A DNA stretch of 64,000 nt, from positions 19,277 to 83,276 of the forward strand of contig DENB01000077.1 in assembly GCA_002359495.1 (NCBI GenBank). Reading direction: 5' to 3'. Of the stretch, positions 28,161-36,850 are shown in pieces (position 1 is the first letter of the stretch; each line of letters begins with the position of its first letter). Below the pieces are notes generated by a model, which worked only from the letters and a program-made list of their open reading frames with translations, did not search any database and was not told the origin of the DNA. A program made the position numbers and the translations under genes. The stretch comes from Enterobacteriaceae bacterium UBA2655 (GTDB lineage: Bacteria; Pseudomonadota; Gammaproteobacteria; Enterobacterales; Enterobacteriaceae).

Positions 28161-28418
28161 ATGAAAAGTATAGGCAAGCTGATGCTGGTTATGGGCTGTC
28201 TGGTCAGCGGCGGCCTGTTTGCCCAGCAGGCGCAGCCGACGCTGTTTACGCCGAAAGCGCCTGCGGTTATGTTTACGCCTGCTGCGGCGAAGTGCGATTT
28301 AGCGGCCTGTCAGGCGAATTGTTATGTCGATCGCACCAGCTGCAACAATAAAGATGGCGGCGCCTGCAGCTCGCAAGCGCAAATGTGCGTGCAGGCCTGC
28401 GCGGAGCAGTGCCGGTAG
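28161..28418 (+). CDS. small secreted Cys-rich protein
   Basis: An 85-residue unrecognised protein. A signal peptide covers residues 1-21 (GKLMLVMGCLVSGGLFA|QQ). The mature part has eight Cys in CDLAACQANC-x6-C-x7-C-x6-C-x3-C-x3-C order. That suggests four disulfides or a metal-binding periplasmic module. The start is the third in-frame candidate, chosen because GGAG lies 9 nt upstream. It is followed by its own terminator, so it is a free-standing gene. Confidence 0.7.
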   Translation: MKSIGKLMLVMGCLVSGGLFAQQAQPTLFTPKAPAVMFTPAAAKCDLAACQANCYVDRTSCNNKDGGACSSQAQMCVQACAEQCR

Positions 28419-28439
28419 GTTATGACGAAATAGAAAGAG

Positions 28440-28472
28440 CCGCTGCGGAAGAGTAATTCGCAGCGGTTTTTT
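28440..28472 (+). terminator. intrinsic terminator
   Basis: The stem CCGCTGCG / CGCAGCGG is followed by six Ts on the + strand. It ends the Cys-rich gene. Confidence 0.88.
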
Positions 28473-28633
28473 CATTGTGATGAAAGCTGATTGCGATCAA
28501 AAGATTTCGCCGATTCTTCCTTATAGTGTGAGAGGCTGGCTGCGGGTTGTATGATTAAGGCACGGCTGACGAAAATTTATATGAATTAAATATTCATAAT
28601 AACAGGAAAGTTTTTTAATCAGGAGATTAGGGT

Positions 28634-29092
28634 ATGGATACCGTTGAAGAACTCGATAATACCTATTTTTATGCTGGGCGTTCAAACCTGACTGCCAGCC
28701 AATTGCTGTTTATGATTTTCTGCGAAAATACAGCCAATCAACTGGGAGTGCAGGACTTTGGGGCGATTGTTGCTATTGTGGCGGGACTGAATATTTTACC
28801 GACCCGAACCAAGCCTCAGGGTGCAATTGACGGTACATCTTATGCCTCCCGAGGTGCTCGTCAGATATTTGGTAATGCTAAATTTCCACGGGGCATAAAA
28901 TTACCGACTATTATTGGCGGCTATCCGCCTTCAAAGCTAAAAATTCGTATGGTTGCTAAAATAGGCACTTTTGCTGGCCGGGCAGTGCCGGTTGTCGGCT
29001 GGGTTATTCTGGCATCCGATGTGTCGCAGATAACTTATCGTACAGTAAAAGAGTACAACGATATAGCCAAAGGGGACGACAAGCTATGGTAG
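28634..29092 (+). CDS. hypothetical protein with C-terminal hydrophobic Gly-rich segment
   Basis: 152 residues, function unknown. I see an N-terminal helix-rich part (LTASQLLFMIFCENTANQLG), a hydrophobic stretch GAIVAIVAGLNIL, a basic middle with TSYASRGARQIFGNAKFPRGIKLPT, and a long hydrophobic segment GTFAGRAVPVVGWVILASDV near residues 115-135. That last pattern is common near pore-type or Rhs/PAAR-linked toxin domains. It overlaps the next gene by 7 bp, so the two are co-translated. Its G+C is visibly below that of the neighbours. I recall similar proteins in enterobacteria next to DUF1493 genes; any role in competition is inference. Confidence 0.65.
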   Translation: MDTVEELDNTYFYAGRSNLTASQLLFMIFCENTANQLGVQDFGAIVAIVAGLNILPTRTKPQGAIDGTSYASRGARQIFGNAKFPRGIKLPTIIGGYPPSKLKIRMVAKIGTFAGRAVPVVGWVILASDVSQITYRTVKEYNDIAKGDDKLW

Positions 29093-29418
29093 TTGATAGT
29101 GTTGAGCAGCAAGTTTATGAACTTGTCAGGCGCTATGATGGGATTTACCTTTTTAAAAAAAATATTCTGACCGCTGAAACAGATTTGACTACCGATTTAT
29201 GCTTTGAATCTGATGAAGCCGTAGAACTCATGGAGGCGTTTTTTACCAAATTTAGCGTTGCGCAAGGCAATTTTTCTATCACAACATATTATCCGCCAGA
29301 ACCTCCGCTGCGCGAGTTACTTAATCCATTCCGTAAAAGAGAGCTTACACAAGTGCCGGATTTTACAATTGGTATGCTGATCGCGTCCGCCAGAGCGGGC
29401 CGCTGGCTCTATGACTGA
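29086..29418 (+). CDS. DUF1493 family protein (acyl-carrier-protein-like)
   Basis: 110 residues. The segment TDLTTDLCFESDEAVELMEAFFTKF around residues 30-57 looks like the ACP motif (L-x-DSL-x-x-VEL). A Ser-Asp replaces the Asp-Ser-Leu, so it is uncertain whether phosphopantetheine could attach. The end FRKRELTQVPDFTIGMLIASARAGRWLYD is typical of DUF1493. Being second in an overlapping pair with a membrane-type protein would fit an immunity or carrier role; neither is shown. A hairpin (29426-29449) follows. Confidence 0.75.
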   Translation: MVVDSVEQQVYELVRRYDGIYLFKKNILTAETDLTTDLCFESDEAVELMEAFFTKFSVAQGNFSITTYYPPEPPLRELLNPFRKRELTQVPDFTIGMLIASARAGRWLYD

Positions 29419-29513
29419 TATTGCCCGGAGGGAGAATTTCAGCCCTCCGTTATCATGGTGCGCATAATGTATATTATGTTAAATGAGCTATCCAGGCGCG
29501 AACTTTCAATGCT

Positions 29514-31265
29514 TCACCGTTCTCTCTTCACTCCCTTTATCTTCTGCACCCTGATACCGCCTGCGATAAGCGTAATAAGGTAAATCCCGCCTGCGGAATC
29601 TACCTTACCGCATAACGCTCCCAGCCTGGCGCAGTACGCTTCCCGTTCTCGCGCGCTCTCCTGAAGCCGCTGAAACGTCGCATAACGACGCTGATGACGT
29701 TCGCGATACTGCGTGGCCGGCGGATACTCGCCAGCTACCGCGGTATAGCGCGCCATCCCTTCGCTGACGGATGAAACCAGCCCGCCGGCGCAGGCGCCGA
29801 GGATCGCGGCGCCCAACAACACCGGTTCGCTGGCTTTCGTCGCCAGCACCGTGCGTCCGGTCGCATCCGCCAACAACTGCCGAATTAACGGATGCTGACC
29901 CGCGCCGCCGCTGATAACGATATTTTCCACGGTTGCACCAGCCCGATCCTGCGTCTCGATAATTTGCCGCAGTCCGTAGCCGATGCCGCATATCCCTGCG
30001 ATATAGAGCGCCAGCAGATTTTCAAAATCGCTCTCCATCCCTAATCCGGCGACTATCGCCCTGGCATGCGGATCGGCAAATGGCGCGCGGTTGCCGAGAA
30101 ATTCCGGCACCACATGAATGCCATGCGTATGCTCAACCGCCTCAGACGCCGCGCTGACGCCTTGCAGCACAAAATTGGCCAGCAAAACCGGCAGCGGCAC
30201 GCCGCGCTGCCGGGCAAGTTCCGCCGCCTCGCGCGCCGCCGGATGGAACGCCAACAGCTGATCGATGGCCGCCCCGGCAGCGCTCTGCCCGCCTTCGTTA
30301 AGCCACATGCCTGGCACCATCGCGGAATAGTAAGGTCCCCATACGCCGGGAACAAACACCGGCTCCGTTGTCGTGGTCATGGTGCAGGAAGATGTGCCGA
30401 ATACATAGGCCAGGTTTTGGGTTGCGCTTCCTCTGGCGCCTGCGGTGCCAATGCCGCCGGCGTGCGCGTCAATCATGCCGGCCGCAACCGGCGTGCCGAT
30501 CGGCAGCCCCAACTCCGCCGCCGCTTCGCGAGTCAGCCCGTTGCCGCAGCGCGCGCCCGGCTCGACGATATGCTGACCGATACGGTAAAACCCTTCGCTG
30601 ACCAGCTCCTCCAGACCAATCTGCCGGAAATAATCCTCGTCCCAGCGCTTTTCATGCGCCAGATAGGTCCATTTGCAGGTTAGCGTACAGGTGGATCGCG
30701 CCAAATCGCCGGTGCAGCGCCAGGTAAGAAAATCGGCCAAATCAAAGAACTGCCATGCCCGGTCGAAAATTTCGCGACGATTTTCCTTCAGCCAGAGCAG
30801 CTTCGGCGTCTCCATTTCCGGCGAAATTTTACCGCCTACGTAGTGCAAAACCGGATGATGAAGCGCATTGATGCGCTCAGCCTGGGGGGTGGCGCGGTGA
30901 TCCATCCAGACGATAATGTTGCGATCGGCCTCGTTAGTGTCGCCGACCGCCAGCGGCTCCCCCGCCTCGCCCAGCACCACCAATGAACAGGTGGCGTCAA
31001 AACCGATGCCGGCGACACGTTCCGCCGCCGCGCCGGAGGCGCTAACCGCCTCTTTCACCGCCTCGCAAACCGCCTGCCAGATTTCGCGGCTCGACTGCTC
31101 GACGGCATGGCCCGCCCCGCGAAAAACGGTAATCTCCCGTTTCGCCGTCGCCAGCATAGTGCCTGAGCCATCGAACACCCCTGCGCGCGCGCTCGCCGTA
31201 CCTACATCCACCCCAATCATAACGCTGTCGTCCGTTATCGCTTTCTGCTGCGGTTCGCCGCTCAT
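29514..31265 (-). CDS. rbtK: D-ribulokinase, FGGY carbohydrate kinase
   Basis: Phosphorylates D-ribulose, made by the adjacent ribitol dehydrogenase, to D-ribulose 5-phosphate. The 583 residues show the first ATPase motif GVDVGTASARAGVFD, IVWMDHRA of the ribulokinase branch, GMIDAHAGGIGTAG, and the FGGY-type GGAGQHPLIRQLLADATG near residue 475. The last 30 residues (from about GGIYLITLIAGGIRV) are not family sequence; they come from a palindromic repeat inserted at the 3' end. Known RbtK is near 535 residues. Last gene of the operon. The symbol is by function, not close identity. Confidence 0.83.
   Translation of the reverse strand: MSGEPQQKAITDDSVMIGVDVGTASARAGVFDGSGTMLATAKREITVFRGAGHAVEQSSREIWQAVCEAVKEAVSASGAAAERVAGIGFDATCSLVVLGEAGEPLAVGDTNEADRNIIVWMDHRATPQAERINALHHPVLHYVGGKISPEMETPKLLWLKENRREIFDRAWQFFDLADFLTWRCTGDLARSTCTLTCKWTYLAHEKRWDEDYFRQIGLEELVSEGFYRIGQHIVEPGARCGNGLTREAAAELGLPIGTPVAAGMIDAHAGGIGTAGARGSATQNLAYVFGTSSCTMTTTTEPVFVPGVWGPYYSAMVPGMWLNEGGQSAAGAAIDQLLAFHPAAREAAELARQRGVPLPVLLANFVLQGVSAASEAVEHTHGIHVVPEFLGNRAPFADPHARAIVAGLGMESDFENLLALYIAGICGIGYGLRQIIETQDRAGATVENIVISGGAGQHPLIRQLLADATGRTVLATKASEPVLLGAAILGACAGGLVSSVSEGMARYTAVAGEYPPATQYRERHQRRYATFQRLQESAREREAYCARLGALCGKVDSAGGIYLITLIAGGIRVQKIKGVKRER
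29577..29606. repeat. 30-bp imperfect palindrome within the kinase 3' end
   Basis: The arms AAGGTAAATCCCGC and GCGGAATCTACCTT match at 12 of 14 positions around a CT centre. CCGCCTGCG occurs here (29587-29595) and again 30 bp upstream (29557-29565). The size and sequence style resemble REP/BIME elements. It has become part of the kinase reading frame. Confidence 0.55.
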
Positions 31266-31279
31266 GCACCTCTCCTTTA

Positions 31280-32008
31280 TTAAAGATCCACACTGTTTGG
31301 CAGGATGACCAGATCGCGCACCGTGACATTGCGCGGTCGGGTCACCATAAAGATTATTGCGTCCGCCACCTCTTTCGGCTGCATCAGACTGCCGTTCGCC
31401 AGCGCCTCCTCCATCTTCGCCTTCGGCCAGTCGTCCAGCAGCGCGGTCACTACCGGACCCGGCAGAACCGCGCCGACGCGCACGCCATGTTTCGCCACCT
31501 GACGACGGGTAGTATGCACAAACGCCTGAACGGCAAACTTAGAGGCGGTATAGATCGGCTCCCAGATAACCGGCACCACGCCGGCAATGGAGCTGGTAAA
31601 GAGAATATCCCCGCGCCGTTGCGCGATCATATACGGCAATACCGCATGCACGCTGCGAAACGCCGCATTGATATTCAGATTCAGCATTCGGTCCCACTCG
31701 TCGGGATTGCCCTCCTCGATCGGTCCGCCGACATAGGCGCCGGCGTTGGCATGAAAGATATCCAGCCCGCCCGCCGCATCCAGAATGCCCGACAACATGG
31801 CGGACACCTCCTGCGGCTTCAGCAGATCGACAACCAGCGGAAACGCCCGATCGCCCAGCTCGTTGGTCAACTGTTCCAGCCGTTCGCGCGCCCTGTCGAT
31901 CAGCACCACTTTCGCCCCGGCGGCCAGAAAGGTCCGGGCGCACTCCAGGCCGATGCCCGACGCCGCGCCGGTAATAGCGACAACGTTATTTTCCAGTGAA
32001 TCAACCAT
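31280..32008 (-). CDS. rbtD: ribitol 2-dehydrogenase (SDR)
   Basis: Oxidises ribitol to D-ribulose with NAD. The 242 residues closely follow Klebsiella ribitol dehydrogenase: [25 protein letters not shown] (Asp for NAD), [15 protein letters not shown], the unusual catalytic HANAG in place of [35 protein letters not shown] with Y-x3-K, and [23 protein letters not shown]. The end [16 protein letters not shown] is also shared. It is 14 bp before the kinase and 29 bp after the permease, in one operon. Confidence 0.92.
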   Translation of the reverse strand: MVDSLENNVVAITGAASGIGLECARTFLAAGAKVVLIDRARERLEQLTNELGDRAFPLVVDLLKPQEVSAMLSGILDAAGGLDIFHANAGAYVGGPIEEGNPDEWDRMLNLNINAAFRSVHAVLPYMIAQRRGDILFTSSIAGVVPVIWEPIYTASKFAVQAFVHTTRRQVAKHGVRVGAVLPGPVVTALLDDWPKAKMEEALANGSLMQPKEVADAIIFMVTRPRNVTVRDLVILPNSVDL

Positions 32009-32037
32009 AGCGGTTTCTCCTGTATCAGTATGCCCGT

Positions 32038-33288
32038 TCAGGCGCGGCCGTGCGAAACACGGGAACGCCGGGCGAACGAGTCGACGATAACGGCGATGGC
32101 CAGCACGCCGCCGGTGATCATGTAGCGCAGCGAGGACGGCAGATTCAGCAGCGTCAGACCATTGGAAATTGACTGGATAACGATAATGCCCAGCAGCGCG
32201 GACCAGGCGCTTCCCCGCCCGCCGAACAGGCTGGTGCCGCCGATCACCGCGGCGGCGATGGCGTTCAGATTGACGTCGCCGGTTCCGGCCTGCTGACTGG
32301 CGGAGGCGAGACGGGAAGCCGCCAGGATGCCACCCAGCGTCGCCAAGGTTGAACAGAGCATAAAAGCGCTGACGTAGATGGCGCGCACATTAATGCCCGA
32401 ACGGCGCGCCGCCTCGCGGTTGCCGCCTACCGCGAACATCGAACGTCCCCATTTGGTCCGTTTCAATCCATAATTAAGCAGCGCGGCGAAAACCACAAAC
32501 AGCCCGAAGATCCAGGGCACGCCGCGCCCCAGGTTAAGGTATAAAACCGCGAACTCAAACAGCGCCGTCAGCAGGATAACGCGCGTCAGCAGCGCGCTCA
32601 TCGGCTCGGAAGAGAGATTAACCTGCTCGCGACGGGTACGGGTTCGTAAGCCCTGAACCACCATCACCGCGCCGGGGATCAGCGCCATCAGATAAGCAAA
32701 CCCGTCAGGCATTACCATCACCTGACCGAAGCGCACCAGCGGCGAGATGTAAGGCAGGTTAATACTGCCCGACGGGCCGAGGATATAGAGCTGCATCCCC
32801 AGCAGCGCCAGCAGGCCGGCCAGCGTGGCGACAAAGCTGGGCATGCCGAGGCGGTTATAACAGAGGGCGTAAACCAGCCCCACCAGCGCCCCGACAACCA
32901 GCGCGACGCCGATCGCCCCGGCGATCGGCCAGCCAAGATTAACCCAGAGCACGCCGATAATCGCCGAGGCCAGTCCGCTCATCGAACCAACAGAGAGATC
33001 GATTTCCCCTAGCATCAGCACGCAAACAATACCCAGCGAGATAAAGCCGACGGTGGCGCAGTCAAACAGCATATTCACCAGGTTATTCGGCGCCAGATAG
33101 ACCGGGTTAAGCAAAGTGAAGACCGTCGAAATCAATATCAGGCCGAGCACTACCGGCAGCATACCCAAGTCGCCAGTTTTGATGCGGCTGACAAAAGAGC
33201 GAAACACGGCGGAGAGGCTTTCATTGTGATGCACGCGTTCATCGCTGCGGTCGAGCGCCGCGCGCGCTTTTTTGTTGGCGGTGTTCAT
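32038..33288 (-). CDS. ABC sugar permease (RbsC/XylH family), probable ribitol importer
   Basis: A 416-residue inner-membrane permease with about 10-11 TM segments. Hallmarks of the monosaccharide branch are [17 protein letters not shown] near residue 95, [11 protein letters not shown], and the late [12 protein letters not shown] and [11 protein letters not shown]. Its length and the extra insertion between TM5 and TM6 ([16 protein letters not shown]) resemble XylH rather than RbsC. Its start overlaps the ATPase stop by 4 bp. The cargo is inferred from rbtD and rbtK downstream. Confidence 0.88.
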   Translation of the reverse strand: MNTANKKARAALDRSDERVHHNESLSAVFRSFVSRIKTGDLGMLPVVLGLILISTVFTLLNPVYLAPNNLVNMLFDCATVGFISLGIVCVLMLGEIDLSVGSMSGLASAIIGVLWVNLGWPIAGAIGVALVVGALVGLVYALCYNRLGMPSFVATLAGLLALLGMQLYILGPSGSINLPYISPLVRFGQVMVMPDGFAYLMALIPGAVMVVQGLRTRTRREQVNLSSEPMSALLTRVILLTALFEFAVLYLNLGRGVPWIFGLFVVFAALLNYGLKRTKWGRSMFAVGGNREAARRSGINVRAIYVSAFMLCSTLATLGGILAASRLASASQQAGTGDVNLNAIAAAVIGGTSLFGGRGSAWSALLGIIVIQSISNGLTLLNLPSSLRYMITGGVLAIAVIVDSFARRSRVSHGRA

Positions 33289-34100
33289 GGACTTACCCCC
33301 CGCTGGTTTTGCTGCGATTTTCGCTCGACGCGGCGCGATACGGCGTTCTCCGTGGCGCCGGTAATGGCCGCCACCAGCTCCTGATTAGAGGCGTCGGGCG
33401 TAAAGATCCCGGTGTTGCGCCCCAGACGAAGCACCACGATCCGATCGGCAACGGCCCGCACATCCTCCATGTTATGGCTGATAATGATCACGCCCAGCCC
33501 GCGCGCGCGAATGCGCTCTATCAGGTTAAGCACTTCGGCGGTCTGAGCGACGCCGAGCGCGGCGGTGGGTTCGTCCAGCATGACGATTTTTGGATTCAGC
33601 AGCAGCGAACGGGCAATGGCCACCGTCTGACGCTGGCCGCCCGACAGCGAGGCGACGGGTTCGCGCACCGAGGGGATGCGCGCCGCCAGCTCCTGCAACA
33701 GCGTCCAGGCGCGCACCTCCATGGCGATCTCATCCAGTTGCCAGGCGGAAATCTCATGGCCTAAAAACAGATTGGCGACCACGTCGAGATTCTCGCACAG
33801 CGCCAGATCCTGAAACACGGTAGCGATACCGTATTCCAGCGCTTTGCCCGGGCTGTCGAGATTGACTTCCCTGCCCTCGAACGCCACCGTGCCGGAGGTA
33901 GGCAGATGCACGCTGGCAAGGATTTTCACCAGCGTCGATTTTCCGGCGCCGTTGTCGCCCACCAGCGCAACCACCTCGCCTGCATAGATCTCCAGATCGA
34001 TATCCGTCAGAGCCGAAACGGCGCCGAAACTTTTCGAGATCTTGCTGAGCTGCAGTATTGGCTGCGCCTTATCGATCGCGGCGCCCTGTTCGTTCACCAT
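33285..34100 (-). CDS. ABC sugar importer ATPase, single-domain type
   Basis: 271 residues with Walker A GDNGAGKSTLVKIL (about 52-65), the Q-loop ATVFQDLALC, signature SLSGGQRQTVAIARSLL, Walker B IVMLDEPTAALG and the H-loop ISHN. Unlike RbsA, AraG or XylG (about 500 residues, two ATPase domains), it has only one domain, like FrcA-type importers, so it should act as a homodimer. It sits between binding protein and permease genes. Confidence 0.88.
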   Translation of the reverse strand: MVNEQGAAIDKAQPILQLSKISKSFGAVSALTDIDLEIYAGEVVALVGDNGAGKSTLVKILASVHLPTSGTVAFEGREVNLDSPGKALEYGIATVFQDLALCENLDVVANLFLGHEISAWQLDEIAMEVRAWTLLQELAARIPSVREPVASLSGGQRQTVAIARSLLLNPKIVMLDEPTAALGVAQTAEVLNLIERIRARGLGVIIISHNMEDVRAVADRIVVLRLGRNTGIFTPDASNQELVAAITGATENAVSRRVERKSQQNQRGVSP

Positions 34101-34134
34101 GACTCCCTCCTGCGCGGAGCTGTCGTTGTCAGCC

Positions 34135-35178
34135 TTATTGAATACCCAGCTTTTTACAGTCCGCCGCGTATTCGCCGGTACAGACCTGCGCAGGCGTCTG
34201 AATTTTCTTATCGAAAATTTCCGCTTTGATATTTTTCACGGTAATCACCGAAGGCGAAAAGAGTTGCGACGGCGTGTTATACAGCCGGGTGGGCGCCCTG
34301 GGCGTTTTCCCCTGAATAAGTTCAACGGCGACGTGCGCTGCGGCTGCCGCCACAATTTCCGAAGGCTTGGAAATGGTGTTGTACTGGTCGCCGGCAATAA
34401 TCAGCTGTAATGCGGCAATGGTGGCGTCATTGCCCGTTACCGGCGGGATCGGCGTCACTCCTGCCGCCTTAAACGCCGCGATGGCGCCGCCGCCCGTCCC
34501 GTCGTTAGCTGCGACCACGCCTTTAATTTGATCGCTGAAACGGGTGATCTGCCCGGCGGTCCACTCCTGGGCTTTGGGCGGCGCCCATTCCGGGGTATCG
34601 AACTCGGCCAGCGTCCTGAAGCCCGACTCCTTCAGGCCGCGATGAACGCCGTTGCGAATCAGTCCGGCCGCTGCGTCCGTGGGAGACCCGTTGATCTGCA
34701 ACACGCCGGCGCCCGGCGCAACGCCGGTAGATTTCAGATGATCGACCAGCGATTTGGAGATCGCATAACCGATACCTTCGTTATCAAAGGAGACGTAGAA
34801 ATCGGCCGGTTTATCCGGGATCGGACGATCGTAGGCGATGACTTTGACATCCTGCGAGTGGGCGATTTCCATCAGCCCGGCGGCGGCGGACGAATCCACC
34901 GGGTCCAGCACCACTACTTTCGCCCCCTGCGCGATCACTGAGTTAAACTGCTGCTGTTGCAGCGAGGCGCTGGCATTGGCGTTCTGATAAATCACCTTGC
35001 AGTCGGCGCAGATCTTCGCCATTTCCGCTTTAAATCCCGGATAGTCATGCTGCTCATAACGGGTGGAAGCCTGATCGGGCATCAGAAACGCGACGGTCGC
35101 GGAGTCCGCCGCCTGAGCAGGCGCCGCAGCGCAAACCAGTACGGCAGCCGACGCCATCAGAATTTTGCGATAACTCAT
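34135..35178 (-). CDS. periplasmic sugar-binding protein, probable ribitol-binding
   Basis: 347 residues. A signal peptide occupies residues 1-23 (MSYRKILMASAAVLVCAAAPAQA|AD). The mature part is XylF-like: VAFLMPDQASTRYEQHDYPGF, QGAKVVVLDPVDSSAAAGLME, VIAYDRPI, VAANDGTGGGAIAA and VTGNDATIAALQLIIAGDQYNT. I start at the ATG behind GAGGAG, where the signal peptide begins; the frame runs 57 codons further without support. First gene of the five-gene operon. XylF family members bind xylose, so the pentitol assignment rests on context. Confidence 0.87.
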   Translation of the reverse strand: MSYRKILMASAAVLVCAAAPAQAADSATVAFLMPDQASTRYEQHDYPGFKAEMAKICADCKVIYQNANASASLQQQQFNSVIAQGAKVVVLDPVDSSAAAGLMEIAHSQDVKVIAYDRPIPDKPADFYVSFDNEGIGYAISKSLVDHLKSTGVAPGAGVLQINGSPTDAAAGLIRNGVHRGLKESGFRTLAEFDTPEWAPPKAQEWTAGQITRFSDQIKGVVAANDGTGGGAIAAFKAAGVTPIPPVTGNDATIAALQLIIAGDQYNTISKPSEIVAAAAAHVAVELIQGKTPRAPTRLYNTPSQLFSPSVITVKNIKAEIFDKKIQTPAQVCTGEYAADCKKLGIQ

Positions 35179-35349
35179 TCTCTTCTCCTCGTAGAGGCGG
35201 GAAAGACTTTCAGCGCGCGCCGGACGGGATGCGATGCGTCGCTGAAAGACGGGACGGAGAAAGATGCGGCGGGACATCAGGGGATCTGCGCGTAACAACA
35301 GGCTCCTCCCGGGCTGGCTTTTTCCTGAACTGTTTGCCAATTTATTCAC

Positions 35350-35355
35350 ATTATA
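35350..35355 (-). promoter_or_regulatory. candidate -10 box of the ribitol operon
   Basis: A consensus TATAAT lies on the minus strand about 172 bp before the binding-protein start. No good -35 stands 16-18 bp upstream, which would fit an activator-dependent promoter. No regulator gene adjoins the operon. Confidence 0.4.
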
Positions 35356-35539
35356 TTTTCATCGGCATGACAATTCCGGTTGCTGGATCATGATTGTCGC
35401 TATTGTAATGGGACGTCAGGCCGCGCGGAAAATCAGGCATAAATCTGTGATTTTGCCCGATGAAACAGCGATTTCGGTCCCGCGCGCACCTCGGAAAAGT
35501 TAGAATGCCACTACTCAGTCATCACCTTCATGGATTAAC

Positions 35540-36223
35540 ATGCGCATCACTATCGAGCCAGGCGATAAAGGCTTTATCGACACCTTTTTCGCCGAACCCA
35601 CCGGGCATATAGATCAGAATTCGCCGCAGGCGGAGCGCCTGCGCGAGTCGCTTCAGGACGCTTATCGTGAAAGAAGCGTGGAAACGGACGCCGAATGGAA
35701 GCGAACGCTCTGTTTCCTGCTGCTGTTTGTCTTTCTTTATATCGTGCTGGGCATTTCGCTGACGCTTGATCTGTCGGTCAGCGATACCGCACCGAAAAGC
35801 ATCGCCTGGGCCTTGCACGCCGTGCCGGTGCTGATCGCCTTCTCCGGCTACTTTATTTCGCTGCTTTTTCTGTTTTTCAACCGCAGCAGCGCCTTTCGCA
35901 AAAAGCAGTGGGATCGCGCCATCGCCATTCTGGAACGCTACTGCGGCAGAAACATGCACAGTCAGCTGCTGGCTGACAACCCGGTTCCTGGCAACTACTC
36001 CCTTTCCGCGATCAATATCGCCCTGGCGCTTTTTATCTGCGTGACCTGGGTAGTGATGTACAACTACTTTACCTTTACCACCAGCGGCGTGATCGGCAGC
36101 GTGATCTCTCTGTTTATCACCACCATGACCTATGTGATTCTGGATATTCAGCTGCTGAAGTCAGTGCGTCAGCAAACCCAACCCGGCGCGGATCGCCAAG
36201 TTGACGAGCCCAGGGACGACTAA
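35540..36223 (+). CDS. hypothetical inner-membrane protein, four TM segments
   Basis: 227 residues with no family that I recognise. A soluble N-terminal part of about 55 residues (GDKGFIDTFFAEPTGHIDQ) is followed by TM segments near 56-76, 90-112, 155-172 and 180-200. A basic cytosolic loop (NRSSAFRKKQWDRAIAILERYCG) lies between TM2 and TM3. The C-terminal tail is hydrophilic. It is a lone gene, divergent from the ribitol operon, and shows no DNA-binding features, so it is not the missing regulator. Confidence 0.7.
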   Translation: MRITIEPGDKGFIDTFFAEPTGHIDQNSPQAERLRESLQDAYRERSVETDAEWKRTLCFLLLFVFLYIVLGISLTLDLSVSDTAPKSIAWALHAVPVLIAFSGYFISLLFLFFNRSSAFRKKQWDRAIAILERYCGRNMHSQLLADNPVPGNYSLSAINIALALFICVTWVVMYNYFTFTTSGVIGSVISLFITTMTYVILDIQLLKSVRQQTQPGADRQVDEPRDD

Positions 36224-36368
36224 CGCCACCGGCCCGTAACGGTGGTGGCGTCCGCAGGCGCCATCGCCGCTATATATGGGCCTCCCTGCATAACAAAACA
36301 GCAATTCCCGCGATCAGGTTTATAACTTAATATAATAAGCATTATATCAACTCATTTTGCAGTCAGGG

Positions 36369-36538
36369 GCTGCGGATCTGAAAAAGGATCCTGTCGGCGT
36401 GAATAAAAAACCGCCATAAATTGACGTCGCTACGTGAATTCTGACGGGTAACCCCTCTGCTTTTTCTACAGAATTCGCGTAGCGCAATTTGCGGCGCAAT
36501 TGTACGATAAATCGTCAATTTCCACGCAGATCCGCAGC
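36369..36538. repeat. nested inverted-repeat element (possible structured RNA or MITE-like repeat)
   Basis: Three paired arms are nested. GCTGCGGATCTG (36369-36380) pairs perfectly with 36527-36538. AAATTGACG (36418-36426) pairs with 36513-36521. A 15-bp arm GCTACGTGAATTCTG (36429-36443) pairs with 36469-36483 with one mismatch. Small hairpins GGG-TAA-CCC and ACGAT-AA-ATCGT lie in the loops. The whole lies in a 627-bp gene-free stretch (36224-36850) before the esterase. A further GATCCGCAG copy lies at 36715-36723. Neither an RNA family nor a transposon end could be assigned. Confidence 0.6.
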
Positions 36539-36850
36539 GACGATCTTCCGCCTTTGCAGGAAAACGCTACATTGGTCGCAATTTTCCATTTTTCCCGCCC
36601 TTTCGTTTTATGCCGCTGATAACAATAACCGCGCAGCCGGAAAAATTTTTGCCACACTGAAAAGACTTTTCCTTTGGCTCGATGATTAATCTGTCCTTGT
36701 TCCTTTCCTGATCGGATCCGCAGAGTGATCTCCCTGCGGCGTTGTTCCGCATTTTACGACGTGAAGTGGTACGGCATTCGCCTTGCGCCACCCAGCGCAA
36801 GCCGTTCAACATCGCGGCCAGGTTGTCTGGCTGAATATCCGGAGCAGATA

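Noticed and set aside
35456..35471. CRP-like TGTGA before the ribitol operon
   Set aside because: Only the left half-site is good; the right half has no TCACA.
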